Source of the DNA: Lachnospiraceae bacterium
GTDB taxonomy: Bacteria > Bacillota > Clostridia > Lachnospirales > Lachnospiraceae
Direction: 5' to 3'
DNA length: 64,000 bases
NCBI GenBank assembly: GCA_015057325.1
Contig: SVEQ01000013.1
Location: 1 to 64,000, forward strand
Each line of letters opens with the position of its first letter. The first letter of the stretch is position 1. The notes under the pieces were generated by a model. The model did no database searches and had not been told where the DNA came from. It saw nothing but the letters and a program-made list of their open reading frames with translations. The position numbers and the translations under genes are program-made. Below are positions 9,222 through 18,856 of the stretch, piece by piece.

Positions 9222-10859
9222 TTACTGAAAGAACTTATAATCCGTAGTTAGTCCGTCGCATTTAAGCGTATCAATAGCATATCCCGCCATAAATGCATTA
9301 GGTATAGTCCATGCATTGACCTTAACGCCTACTTCGTGAGCAGCTTGAATATAATCCTTGTTTAGAACATCATACTCTGCGCCGATTTCAGCATTTAGTT
9401 TAACACAGGTTTCTATAATACTGTAATTTAAATCATGTGTAAGATATTCCAGCGTATAATCATATTTCGAATATTTTTTATTTGCTCTGATTTTTGACAG
9501 ATTTGATGATTTAAAAGATATGAACTTGATATTATCAAGCATAAGGTATCTGTCACAAAGTCCAAGTAAATCATTAATCTGTTCATCGGTAAATGCCGGT
9601 TTTAATTCAACCCACAATGTAACATTCGGATAATTGCTTGCAAGAGACAAAACCTGATCAAGAGATGGTATATGCTCCGCAGTATAGACATCAATTCCAT
9701 TTCCTGATGTTATAGTGTAGGACGTTGCTGTCGAAAGGGTAGTATTTGTAATGTCAACATCTACACCACATGTCTTTATAAGATTATTATCATGACTTAC
9801 AACAAAACCGCCATCACTTGTAGCCCATACATCAAGTTCGATGTTATCAAACCCTTCTTCCATTGCCATTTTAAAAGCTGTCATGGAATTAGCAGGTGCT
9901 TTCTCACTATAACCTCTGTGTGCCGTAAAACAGCAATCTTTCTTTGTATACGAATTAACATAGACAACCAAATCATCAGACTTATTTGTTCCGTCCGTTG
10001 AAGTACCTGTTATAACAGCTATACCACAACCGTTTGCATGAACCATGCCTGTATCGTCTACGTTTGCTACCAAAGGATTACTTGATGTCCATGCAAGGTT
10101 CTTATTAGTCGCATTTTCCGGCTTGATTGTTGATGAAATCTGAAATGTTCTTCCTGCAAGGGTATAAACCCCGGTGCCCATTGAATTGATTGGAACTGTA
10201 TATGCATTCTTTTTAGCAAGCGCAATTGAAACCGAACTGACAAGAGTTCTGACCTCATAAGTTTGAGATGCATCCATATCTGTTCCATCCGTAGATTCAG
10301 CATATATAGTAACAATTCCATTACCTGTTCCGGTAACATTGCCACTCGCATCTACCGATGCCACTTCAGGATCGCTTGACGTCCATACAAGTTTTTTATT
10401 AGATGCATTACTCGGAGTAACTGCAGCATGGAAAGAGTAACTCTTTCCTACATACAAAACTCCTGAATCCGGCGCCTTATCAAAATCCAACGATTCAACT
10501 TTAACACCAACAGTTACATTTAATTTTATCTTCTTGTTAGTTCCGTCAGTAGTAGTTGCAGTTATAACCGCTTTACCTTTCTTTTTTCCTTTTATAACAC
10601 CTTTTTTACTGACAGATACTATTTTCTTCTTTGAACTGGTCCATTTAAGGGTCTTGTTAGAAGCTTTTTTAGGCGAAATCGTCACAAGCAACTTCTTTTT
10701 CTCTCCCTTATTGATTGTTATGTTCTTATCATATTCACTCCACGATATAGACTTGATAGGTTTTTTTACTGTTGTTGCATTTGCATGAATAGTTGAACCG
10801 TAAAAAACAACTCCTCCCAATATAAATATCATTAATCTTTTGAAAAAGCGCGTTTTCAT
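9222..10859 (-). CDS. Secreted glycerophosphodiester phosphodiesterase with three BIG2 modules
   Basis: An exported 545-residue protein: signal peptide (about 1-28, cleavage near ANA-TT), three BIG2 Ig-like domains (about 38-115, 120-205 and 210-300, each with TSS or WTSS and a closing ATV-like strand), then a GDPD domain (about 312-545). The GDPD core shows HRGYSEKAPANSMTAF, the acidic ELDVW and the VSHD histidine, so the active site looks intact. It would cleave glycerol phosphate from glycerophosphodiesters, possibly from teichoic acid or lipid head groups outside the cell. The BIG2 modules may hold it at the surface. The first gene of a run including the hydrogenase, with its own promoter upstream. 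Confidence 0.9.
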   Translation of the reverse strand: MKTRFFKRLMIFILGGVVFYGSTIHANATTVKKPIKSISWSEYDKNITINKGEKKKLLVTISPKKASNKTLKWTSSKKKIVSVSKKGVIKGKKKGKAVITATTTDGTNKKIKLNVTVGVKVESLDFDKAPDSGVLYVGKSYSFHAAVTPSNASNKKLVWTSSDPEVASVDASGNVTGTGNGIVTIYAESTDGTDMDASQTYEVRTLVSSVSIALAKKNAYTVPINSMGTGVYTLAGRTFQISSTIKPENATNKNLAWTSSNPLVANVDDTGMVHANGCGIAVITGTSTDGTNKSDDLVVYVNSYTKKDCCFTAHRGYSEKAPANSMTAFKMAMEEGFDNIELDVWATSDGGFVVSHDNNLIKTCGVDVDITNTTLSTATSYTITSGNGIDVYTAEHIPSLDQVLSLASNYPNVTLWVELKPAFTDEQINDLLGLCDRYLMLDNIKFISFKSSNLSKIRANKKYSKYDYTLEYLTHDLNYSIIETCVKLNAEIGAEYDVLNKDYIQAAHEVGVKVNAWTIPNAFMAGYAIDTLKCDGLTTDYKFFQ

Positions 10860-10908
10860 TTAAAAATCGCCTCCTAATATTACTTCTCTTCTTTTTTTGC
10901 CAAATCTT

Positions 10909-10936
10909 ATTATAAACATTTATTCAATATTTGCAA
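10909..10936 (-). promoter_or_regulatory. Promoter for the glycerophosphodiesterase gene
   Basis: Minus-strand -35 TTGCAA (10931-10936), 16-nt spacer, -10 TATAAT (10909-10914), about 50 nt before the ATG, which has AGGAGG upstream. Confidence 0.65.
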
Positions 10937-10964
10937 ACCCTAATTGCCATTAATTAAGTTAAAC

Positions 10965-10993
10965 TATACAAATTCAGAATTTCGTAATATAAT
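10965..10993 (+). promoter_or_regulatory. Promoter for the aminotransferase gene
   Basis: A perfect -10 TATAAT (10988-10993) with TATACA as -35 (10965-10970), 17-nt spacer. Diverges from the glycerophosphodiesterase promoter. Confidence 0.55.
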
Positions 10994-11066
10994 CATATCG
11001 GGCGAGAGTCAAATGAGAAGTATGAAACACTTTTCAAAAATATAACAAATTAAGGAGATAAGTGTC

Positions 11067-12281
11067 ATGAGACAGTTTGGGAAATCCCACAAATTAGATA
11101 ATGTATGTTACGACGTAAGAGGCCCTGTTGTTGACGAGGCCAACCGTATGATTGAGAACAATATAGACATATTGAAACTTAATATAGGCAATCCCTATCC
11201 CTTTGGTTTCAATGCCCCCAACGAAATTATTCAGGATATCAGTTATAACCTCTTAGAATCACAGGGCTATTCTGATTCCAAAGGAATATTTGGTGCAAGA
11301 AAAGCGATAATGCAATATTGTCAGCTCAAAAACATTCCTAATGTAGGAATTAACGACATATATACAGGTAACGGTGCATCCGAACTTATCACGCTTAGTA
11401 TGCAAGGCTTACTTGATGACGGTGATGAGATTCTTGTTCCTGCACCGGATTATCCATTGTGGACTGCTGCTGCAAATCTTGCAGGTGGCAAACCGGTTCA
11501 CTACATATGTGATGAGAAGGCAAATTGGTTCCCTGATATCAAAGATATGGAAAGCAAAATCACAGACCGTACAAAGGGTATTGTAATTATTAACCCTAAC
11601 AACCCGACAGGTGCCCTTTACACAAAAGATATCTTATTGGAAATCGTTGAACTCGCCAGAAAACATGAACTTATCATTTTCTCTGATGAAATATATGACA
11701 GACTGGTTATGGACGGCAAGAAACATATATCTATAGCATCGCTTGCTCCCGACCTTTTCTGTGTAACATTTAACGGGCTTTCAAAATCACATAGAATTGC
11801 CGGATTCAGAAGTGGTTGGATGTGCCTTTCAGGTGAAAAATCCTACTGCAAAGGATACATCGAAGGACTTAACATGCTTTCATCAATGCGACTTTGTTCA
11901 AATGTTCCCGCCCAGTCAATTATTCAGACCGCACTTGGTGGAATACAGAGTGCAGACGAGCTTCTTCTTCCCGGCGGTAGAATATATGAGCAACGCGAGT
12001 TTATATACAATGCATTAAATGATATTCCGGGAATCAGTACAACCAAACCGGATGCAGCATTTTATATCTTTCCCAAGATAGACACAAAGAAGTTTAACAT
12101 CACGGATGATGTTCAGTTTGCTCTTGATTTCTTAAGACAGCAGCATGTACTTATCGTACAGGGAACAGGATTTAACTGGACTGCACCTGATCACTTCAGA
12201 ATTGTATATCTGCCAAGACTAGATGACTTAAAAGTTGCAACAGACAGATTAAAAGATTTCTTATCAACGTATCATCAGTAA
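11067..12281 (+). CDS. PLP-dependent aminotransferase, class I (alanine transaminase-like)
   Basis: A 404-residue fold-type I aminotransferase. Seen are NPTGALY, SDEIYDRLVMDG and the PLP-lysine motif FNGLSKSHRIAGFRSGW, followed by the C-terminal FRIVYLP with the carboxylate-binding arginine. The opening (RQFGKSHKLDNVCYDVRGPV) and the LNIGNPYPFGF segment resemble the AlaT group, which interconverts pyruvate plus glutamate with alanine plus 2-oxoglutarate; an aspartate or aromatic activity cannot be excluded. AAGGAG precedes the ATG by about 9 nt. The gene stands alone, ending in a strong hairpin against the convergent LtaS-like gene. Confidence 0.88.
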   Translation: MRQFGKSHKLDNVCYDVRGPVVDEANRMIENNIDILKLNIGNPYPFGFNAPNEIIQDISYNLLESQGYSDSKGIFGARKAIMQYCQLKNIPNVGINDIYTGNGASELITLSMQGLLDDGDEILVPAPDYPLWTAAANLAGGKPVHYICDEKANWFPDIKDMESKITDRTKGIVIINPNNPTGALYTKDILLEIVELARKHELIIFSDEIYDRLVMDGKKHISIASLAPDLFCVTFNGLSKSHRIAGFRSGWMCLSGEKSYCKGYIEGLNMLSSMRLCSNVPAQSIIQTALGGIQSADELLLPGGRIYEQREFIYNALNDIPGISTTKPDAAFYIFPKIDTKKFNITDDVQFALDFLRQQHVLIVQGTGFNWTAPDHFRIVYLPRLDDLKVATDRLKDFLSTYHQ

Positions 12282-12287
12282 TTACAA

Positions 12288-12356
12288 AAGGGACAGGACA
12301 TTAATATCATCCTCAAAAGTTATACTTTTGGGAGTTGTATCAATGCCCTGTCCCTT
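12288..12356. terminator. Large hairpin between convergent genes (bidirectional terminator)
   Basis: AAGGGACAGGACATT (12288-12302) pairs with AATGCCCTGTCCCTT (12342-12356) with one G-T mismatch, and encloses a second small stem CAAAAGT/ACTTTTG. A short A-run on the left gives a T-run for the minus strand. Confidence 0.75.
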
Positions 12357-12364
12357 AAATCTTA

Positions 12365-14428
12365 TCATTTTGAATATTCGAAAAATGCATTTCTTCTGTC
12401 ATCCACATCAAATAGATGATTATATTCTAATTTATTATACTTATTCACCAACTCATAATAAGGAGATGTCGTATCATTCACCTTATAATAATTGCCGTCT
12501 GCCCCGAAGTAACCATTAACCGTTATAACCGGAACCTCCTTATGCATATCGAGCAAAAACTTATTATATCCTGTAAGTTCAAGTCCCGCTGCATCAAGCA
12601 TTATCGAATGCAGATAGTTCATACTTACCTTATCGTAATACTTCTCTTCTATATCATAGTTAGCCCATATAAAGAACGGAGTCTTGTAAAGTTCCATTGA
12701 TTCAGCATCTGTTAAATTGTCTAAGTCTTTGCCAATAATTCTTTGGTAAAACTTGTCATTTATACTTGGCTCATGATCACCGAAGAATACAATAATTGTC
12801 GGTTCATCCTGCTTCTTAAAGTATTCAACCAAATCCTTTACTGCAGCATCCGATAAATGAATCAGATTAAGATAACGTTCTGCCATGTCATCGCGTTTCT
12901 TTTCATCTGTTATCTTAATAGTATTCGGAATATCTTCATAATCCATATCGTAACTACTATGATTCTGCATAGTGACATTAAACATATAAAACGGCTCATC
13001 TGATGAGGTTTTATGTTTCTCATATTCCGAAATTATCTTATTAAAATCCGATACATCGTCAATAAATCCATGCACGTATGTGGGGTTTTCAAATTCCTCC
13101 ATCGTAATAAACTTGCTAAATCCAAAATTATTATACACACTGATTCGGTTATATCCCGATGCCTCAAATGGATGAAGTGCAAGATTACCACCGTAACCGT
13201 TAAGTTCCATATTGCCTGTAAGAGATGGCATAAACTCTTTGATATATAACTGATATGGTGTCGAGTTTTCAGGAAGAAACGCTTTTGTATCGCCTGTCAA
13301 AAACTCATACTCGGTATTGGCAGTCTGCCCACCAAATACCGACACATAAGAAAATCCTTTGATAGTATTCTCATCAAGACTCTTATAAAACGGAATGACC
13401 TCTTCATTAGTTTCAAAATTACCAACGCTTTGAAGATCAGAAAAAGCCTCATCCATTATCACAATTACATTGGGCTGCTTCTTATCATCAACGTCTTTTA
13501 CCGAATCAGAAGGGTAATCCTTGATAAGTTTATCTATTTCTTTTTCCGAATATCCTTCAGGCTTATCAACAATTGTGAGTTTGATACTCTTTGTAAATGT
13601 AAGCAGACTTCCGTTTTTCATAAAACTCGTTATCGGACGGAATGTATTAAACATGATGTGTCTTTGCTCAAGAAAATCGGTACCTATCGTACGGTTATAC
13701 ATAACAGCGAAGAATATAAGATAACATGAAGTAACAACTACTCTGTGTCTAATATTTTTCGCCTTGCCTTCCGGCTCTTTTATTTTTGACGACAACACAA
13801 TAATAGCAATCAAAAAACAGATAAGTACAAGTATCTCTGCATTAGGAGTATAATCATAGTCTACTGCTACATTTAACGCCGTTCTTATAACCGAAAAATC
13901 CGTTGCTATAAGCGGAATCTGTCGAAATCTTATAAGGTAAATGTTTGCAGTAGAAAAAACTACAGTAAACGCAGTAAGAGATATCACAGATATCCTGATA
14001 CTTACCGTAATTACATACACTAAATAAAATATAATCATAAAAAGTGCAATGTTTAAGATGTATCTTTTGAAATTGAGATTAACTAAATCCATATTCGTTC
14101 CAACGGTCATCTCTGTAAGTACAAAACATACTACAGGATACCATTCCATAATATGGATATTGATCACCTTATTAACCGTATCGCTCAACTTGTTCTGCCA
14201 GAAAAGACTAAACTCATATATAGCAAAACAACCCATATACATTAGTACCATTTTCTTAAGAAGAACTGATTTGCCACTTCCGTTAAGTCTGTAGAATAAA
14301 TCTTTGCAAGCGATAAGAATGATTAATCCAATTACGGCTATTACAAGCCCTGCAATAATCCTTTTAGGAGTAATATTCAAACTGCCTTTTGTCAAATCTT
14401 TAGTTGTAGATTCCTTTTTGCGAAACAT
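12365..14428 (-). CDS. LtaS-like membrane phosphoglycerol transferase (sulfatase fold), second of pair
   Basis: A 687-residue membrane enzyme: about five to six N-terminal membrane segments (residues 28-240), then an extracellular alkaline-phosphatase/sulfatase domain (about 320-660). Catalytic features visible are the metal-binding MDEAFSD, the nucleophile threonine in GGQTANTEYEFLTG and the FFGDHEPS Asp-His pair, as in LtaS. Enzymes of this family move glycerol phosphate from phosphatidylglycerol to lipoteichoic acid or to other glycans; the acceptor is not predictable here. It follows a larger paralogue by 12 nt and is last in the operon, ending at the shared terminator hairpin. Confidence 0.88.
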   Translation of the reverse strand: MFRKKESTTKDLTKGSLNITPKRIIAGLVIAVIGLIILIACKDLFYRLNGSGKSVLLKKMVLMYMGCFAIYEFSLFWQNKLSDTVNKVINIHIMEWYPVVCFVLTEMTVGTNMDLVNLNFKRYILNIALFMIIFYLVYVITVSIRISVISLTAFTVVFSTANIYLIRFRQIPLIATDFSVIRTALNVAVDYDYTPNAEILVLICFLIAIIVLSSKIKEPEGKAKNIRHRVVVTSCYLIFFAVMYNRTIGTDFLEQRHIMFNTFRPITSFMKNGSLLTFTKSIKLTIVDKPEGYSEKEIDKLIKDYPSDSVKDVDDKKQPNVIVIMDEAFSDLQSVGNFETNEEVIPFYKSLDENTIKGFSYVSVFGGQTANTEYEFLTGDTKAFLPENSTPYQLYIKEFMPSLTGNMELNGYGGNLALHPFEASGYNRISVYNNFGFSKFITMEEFENPTYVHGFIDDVSDFNKIISEYEKHKTSSDEPFYMFNVTMQNHSSYDMDYEDIPNTIKITDEKKRDDMAERYLNLIHLSDAAVKDLVEYFKKQDEPTIIVFFGDHEPSINDKFYQRIIGKDLDNLTDAESMELYKTPFFIWANYDIEEKYYDKVSMNYLHSIMLDAAGLELTGYNKFLLDMHKEVPVITVNGYFGADGNYYKVNDTTSPYYELVNKYNKLEYNHLFDVDDRRNAFFEYSK

Positions 14429-14440
14429 ACCTTACCCTTC

Positions 14441-16951
14441 CTATTTCAAGAAGAAGAAATCGTTATTTCTATTATCGATATCAAACAAATTATTGTACTG
14501 AATAACCTGATACTCTTCTATCTTCCTTGAATACTCTGTCTTCTCATCAAGTTCATGGAATACACCATCTGCGCCCATATAGCATACAGCTGATATTATA
14601 GGCACTTCTTTCTGTAAGTCAAGAAGATATTTGTTATATCCTGTAAGTTTCATTCCTGCAAGCTGCATAACATACGAAGATAAATAATTTGCACTCATAT
14701 CAAGTTCCGTCTCTTCTATATCATAGTTTGCCCAGATAACGTATGGTGTTGCATACCAGTTTGCCTGTTTCTCAACAGGAAGATTAGCAACGTCCTTACC
14801 AATCAAATCCGAATAAAACTGGTTCTCAACCGGCGGCTGGTGATCACCAAACATTACAATAAGTGTCGGTTCATCAACATTTTTGAAATAATTAACCAAA
14901 TCTTTGAAGGCGTCATCACTCATTTTTGCAAGATTGATAAACTGTTCAGCCTCATCACTGTTAAGGTTGTCTGATGTTATTTTAATCTTTGTGTCAACCA
15001 AACCTCGCTTACCGTCATATCCACCATGATTCTGCATTGTTACATTAAAGAGATAAAATGGTTTATTATTATCTGCTCTTTTAGCAGCTTTGTAATCATC
15101 TATTATTTGCTGGAAATCCGATTCATCAGATATATAATTACGAACAAGTTTATCATTACCATGCTCGTAGTAATATGTGTCAGGGAAGAAATTCTCAAAT
15201 CCCATAAGCGGGTAAACGTTCTCTCTATTCCACCCCGAAGCCAGATACGGGTGATAGGCATTATTACCCGAGAATCCTTCGCTCTTGGCATTCTGTGCCA
15301 TCGAAGCAGTCTCGTCATTAATATAAAGATTGTATGGGATACATCTGTACGGTAAGAATGCCATTGTATTACCTGTCAAAAACTCAAACTCAGAATTAGC
15401 AGTATTAGCTCCTTCAATCGAAACATAAAGTTTTCCTTTAATCGTATCCTCTGAAAGACTATGAATAAACGGAATGTAATCTTCTGTATATTCAATCTCA
15501 CCGTCATACGAAAAATCACCGAGTGACTCATTCATAATTGCTATAACATTAGGAAGTTTTTCCTCACTTGCTTCATTTCCTGTTGCATCATCAGATTCAT
15601 AACCTTCCATTGCCTCGTATGCCTTTTGTGCCGAATAACCTCTAGGCACGTCCACTCGTATATAAGACCACGACAACACAAAGGAAAGTGCTGTTCCGTT
15701 CTTTGCATAACGAACCTGTGGATGCCATACCTCCGCTTTAATTCCTCTGTTTTTAACAAAATCCGATTGGAAGAATATCTGATTAAAAATAATAATTGCA
15801 CATATAGAAAGTACAAGCATTACTCCTCTTCTCTTAAGTCCTGCACCCTTATATCCCTTAAGGCTTAAAAGCATGGATGTAAATGTAATAATATACACAA
15901 CGCCCCAAACTCCGGTAAGGTCTAACTTATATGAGAAGTTTGCCGCAACATTCATTGCTGTTTTTGCAGATTGAATATCCGTTGCAAGAATTGGACATCC
16001 ACGAAATGCCCATACATAATAGTTAGCAATAGTTACCGCAAAAACAAACAAAAGAAGTAACATACTCGCATACTGTGCACGATTGATAATTGTATATAAG
16101 CAGAACCAGATTACCGTATATATAAACAAGTTAAGAATAAATGCCCAGCCCCACATATGCTTAATCATCTGTGCCATATACGCACCATTAAATCTGTCCG
16201 CAAGCATAACACACAAAAGTGGTGACGCGAAGAAGAATATTCTGGTCATTATCTTATTGGTATCAACTTCCTTACCCTTCTTCTCCTTGATTTTCTTATC
16301 AAGTTTGGCAAATGGGAAAAAGATAAAAATAATTGCAAATGCAAAGAACATATACATATGAACTACTGCACCATAATTATAGTAGGAATAGAAAAATGTT
16401 GCACCCAATCTTCCGTCAATCGGATTACCTTCATCAGTAAGAGTTCCATAAAGTTCTCCCTTTTCCTCATAGGTAAAAATACCTGTTCCCTGACTATTGT
16501 GTACTCCTGTTGCTACAACTTGTAATATATACTTATTGTTCTCTGAAAGAAGTTTTCTGTTCTCATTTTCGAACTTAAACTTGCACGGCTTTGTAGTCAT
16601 AATTGTCGACATCTCTCTTGAAGCCGTAGCAAGAAGATTACGGTCACTGTCTAAAACATTGACCGTAATCATTCCCTGTGCCTCCTGATTACCCTGGTTA
16701 GAAAAACGAATAAGCGTATGCTCAAGCGTTCCGTTCCAACCCATAAATTCCTGTTCAAATATCTTATCGCCATCAAAAGCAACGATTATAGGATTTGCAA
16801 CAACCTCTGCGGGTATGGATACCTTGTTCTTATGAACGCTGTAATAAACATCTTTATTAGCAACGACAAAAACCATACCAAAAGCCACCAATAATAACGC
16901 CAAAATCTTTCTAATAAATTGTGCCCTGTCTTCTTTCCACAGAGTTTGCAT
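14441..16951 (-). CDS. LtaS-like membrane phosphoglycerol transferase with extra extracellular N-terminal domain, first of pair
   Basis: An 836-residue paralogue of the next gene. It starts with one membrane helix (about 13-30), then about 150 extracellular residues with beta-rich character, about five membrane helices (about 195-390), and the sulfatase-fold domain (about 465-830). The metal-site glutamate lies in IMNESLGDF, the nucleophile threonine in GANTANSEFEFLTG, and the Asp-His pair in MFGDHQPP. The extra N-terminal ectodomain distinguishes it from LtaS and its partner. The ATG follows GAGGAG by about 8 nt. Gene order, secreted beta-helix protein then two transferases, suggests joint work on a surface polymer. 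Confidence 0.88.
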   Translation of the reverse strand: MQTLWKEDRAQFIRKILALLLVAFGMVFVVANKDVYYSVHKNKVSIPAEVVANPIIVAFDGDKIFEQEFMGWNGTLEHTLIRFSNQGNQEAQGMITVNVLDSDRNLLATASREMSTIMTTKPCKFKFENENRKLLSENNKYILQVVATGVHNSQGTGIFTYEEKGELYGTLTDEGNPIDGRLGATFFYSYYNYGAVVHMYMFFAFAIIFIFFPFAKLDKKIKEKKGKEVDTNKIMTRIFFFASPLLCVMLADRFNGAYMAQMIKHMWGWAFILNLFIYTVIWFCLYTIINRAQYASMLLLLFVFAVTIANYYVWAFRGCPILATDIQSAKTAMNVAANFSYKLDLTGVWGVVYIITFTSMLLSLKGYKGAGLKRRGVMLVLSICAIIIFNQIFFQSDFVKNRGIKAEVWHPQVRYAKNGTALSFVLSWSYIRVDVPRGYSAQKAYEAMEGYESDDATGNEASEEKLPNVIAIMNESLGDFSYDGEIEYTEDYIPFIHSLSEDTIKGKLYVSIEGANTANSEFEFLTGNTMAFLPYRCIPYNLYINDETASMAQNAKSEGFSGNNAYHPYLASGWNRENVYPLMGFENFFPDTYYYEHGNDKLVRNYISDESDFQQIIDDYKAAKRADNNKPFYLFNVTMQNHGGYDGKRGLVDTKIKITSDNLNSDEAEQFINLAKMSDDAFKDLVNYFKNVDEPTLIVMFGDHQPPVENQFYSDLIGKDVANLPVEKQANWYATPYVIWANYDIEETELDMSANYLSSYVMQLAGMKLTGYNKYLLDLQKEVPIISAVCYMGADGVFHELDEKTEYSRKIEEYQVIQYNNLFDIDNRNNDFFFLK

Positions 16952-17003
16952 ATCTTTAACTCCTCACTTTCTTAAGCGATTTTATCCTCTTATACTAGTA
17001 TTA

Positions 17004-18650
17004 TTATTTTTTCTTTATCTTACTCTTATCATATACATTATATTGACGTTTCTTGCACTTTTTAAATGTATTCTTAATTGAGCGTGCAGTTGATTTCTCA
17101 CATACATTAAGTCCGTAACGACCTGTCTTAATAATCTTGTTACTCTTAACAACCGCTGATGACTTGGTAACTACAAAAATTCCGTCTTTGAGAGCGTTCT
17201 TGATTGTGTTACCTGTAAGCGTTGCCGAAGACTTCGTTGTGATAACAATACCACAGGCTTTCTGTGTCTTTTTATTTTTCTTCTTAATTTCCAATGTGTT
17301 GTTAATAAGGCTATTATCCTTACTCTTCACAAGACGAATCGGATCGCAGTTACCCGATCCTGATACTCCTGCTCCTACGTTCATTGTTACAGTATTGCCG
17401 GAAACAACACAAGAATCAGAACTCTGAAGCCAAATTCCGTAGCCGCTATTGTTCATAGTAATTTTATTGTCGGTTACTGTAACTCCTTTGAGCGTGAAAT
17501 TACCTTCAGGTACTTCATCTTTTCCGCCATCATTTGATATCGCTGAACTAACAACTTCGCCATACAATGAAATTCCGTAAGCTGTAGCCTTTTTGTATTT
17601 TTTATCAGATACCTGAATTGTATTACCTGTTATTACTGATGCTGCATCATTATCTATTGTAAATGAACCTGCAAGCGGTGTATAGAAAGTATCATGACTT
17701 TGCACCATGCTTCTGAAAATAATTCCGGCACCACAATCGGTAATAGTGTTTCCTGAGATTGTTGCATTCTTATAGTTAGTTGCAGTAATTGCATAACCGC
17801 TTATATTATTAAATGTATTATTGGTAAACTGAATATTGTTAAAATATGAACCTGCTACTGCACTATGAGTACCCAAGCCTCGCTGTAAGTTTGTAAATGT
17901 ACAACCATCCACAACGATATCCTGACATGGAGTATCATCGTATTCCGGATACTGTGTAAAGTGCGATTCATTATGCATAATATCAAACTGTACCGCCTCG
18001 TTATTAGCATAGTTAACAGCAGTTGCACCACTCTTACCTTTCTTAGGGACAAATCCTTCAAACGTACAATTCTTAATAGTAATCCCCTTACATGCAGCAA
18101 ACTCCATATGGTGATTGTCATATGGATTTTTTAACGTTACGCCTTCAAAAGAAAGATTGTATCCATGACCGAAACGAAGCATTGTAGGACATTTTTTTGC
18201 ATCAGCTGCAAGTGCTTCGGAACCGTTACCGTCAAAAGTTCCTCCAATAATCTTAATATCATGGTATCCGTTATATTCTTTTGCCCCCTTGTCAATCGGA
18301 TCTCCCTTATCAGTTCCTGTTGCGTTACCGATACGAAGCATTGATCTCCAATCCATCTCTGTACTAACTCTCTTAAGCGTACAGCCTTCAAGGTTAAGCG
18401 TTGAATAACTATATACCTTAAGTACAGTGTCCTTCAGTATCAGTTCCCCCTTAGGGAAATTGAAAACATAATTGTTAATTCCGGAAGAATCATATTTTGC
18501 CTTATCTAACTCATCCTGAATCTCCTTTCCGGCATCAGCCGGATTAGTTACTGTAATGTTGATTGTTTTTGTCTCAGCCTTAACAGGAAACTGAATCAAT
18601 CCTGCAAGTGCAACGGCAAAAACCATTGTTTTTACGATGCATTTTTTCAT
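17004..18650 (-). CDS. Secreted right-handed beta-helix protein (pectate-lyase-like fold)
   Basis: A 548-residue exported protein: signal peptide 1-25 ending VKA, then a pectin-lyase-like beta-helix built of repeats such as IKNCTFEGF, VDGCTFTNL and ISGNTITDC, and a basic C-terminal tail rich in Lys (about 450-548). The GGTFDGNG motif, EAVQFDIMH and DDTPCQDI also occur in near-identical form in the divergent neighbour at 18857-21571, so the two are paralogues. The fold serves polysaccharide lyases, hydrolases and epimerases, but I cannot name catalytic residues. It heads an operon with the two LtaS-like enzymes, which suggests action on an envelope glycan. Confidence 0.82.
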   Translation of the reverse strand: MKKCIVKTMVFAVALAGLIQFPVKAETKTINITVTNPADAGKEIQDELDKAKYDSSGINNYVFNFPKGELILKDTVLKVYSYSTLNLEGCTLKRVSTEMDWRSMLRIGNATGTDKGDPIDKGAKEYNGYHDIKIIGGTFDGNGSEALAADAKKCPTMLRFGHGYNLSFEGVTLKNPYDNHHMEFAACKGITIKNCTFEGFVPKKGKSGATAVNYANNEAVQFDIMHNESHFTQYPEYDDTPCQDIVVDGCTFTNLQRGLGTHSAVAGSYFNNIQFTNNTFNNISGYAITATNYKNATISGNTITDCGAGIIFRSMVQSHDTFYTPLAGSFTIDNDAASVITGNTIQVSDKKYKKATAYGISLYGEVVSSAISNDGGKDEVPEGNFTLKGVTVTDNKITMNNSGYGIWLQSSDSCVVSGNTVTMNVGAGVSGSGNCDPIRLVKSKDNSLINNTLEIKKKNKKTQKACGIVITTKSSATLTGNTIKNALKDGIFVVTKSSAVVKSNKIIKTGRYGLNVCEKSTARSIKNTFKKCKKRQYNVYDKSKIKKK

Positions 18651-18668
18651 AATAAAACCTCCTCCGTC

Positions 18669-18689
18669 ATATCAACTTCTTGTTGATAT
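18669..18689 (-). promoter_or_regulatory. Perfect inverted repeat in the beta-helix gene leader
   Basis: ATATCAAC and GTTGATAT, 8 bp each with a 5-nt loop, sit just upstream of the ribosome site (GGAGGAGG) and downstream of the promoter. It could be an operator or an RNA hairpin. Confidence 0.5.
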
Positions 18690-18719
18690 TCAACTATAAA
18701 GCTCACAAATTTTTTCAAT

Positions 18720-18748
18720 ATTTTATCATATCAACATTTAAATTACAA
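18720..18748 (-). promoter_or_regulatory. Promoter for the beta-helix/LtaS-like operon
   Basis: Minus-strand -35 TTGTAA (18743-18748), 17-nt spacer, -10 TAAAAT (18720-18725). Confidence 0.6.
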
Positions 18749-18795
18749 TATCTGTGATTTTATTGACAAAACTTCACAAAAATTACTTATTGCTA

Positions 18796-18824
18796 TTGGA
18801 AAATGGATTTTGAAATACTATAAT
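18796..18824 (+). promoter_or_regulatory. Promoter for the divergent beta-helix gene
   Basis: -35 TTGGAA (18796-18801), 17-nt spacer, -10 TATAAT (18819-18824), about 33 nt before the ATG. Confidence 0.68.
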
Positions 18825-18856
18825 ATATTTAAATGATTAAATAAAAGGAGTATGAC

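Noticed and set aside
12288-12356. Small regulatory RNA
   Set aside because: Position between two convergent genes and the simple long stem are fully explained by a terminator.
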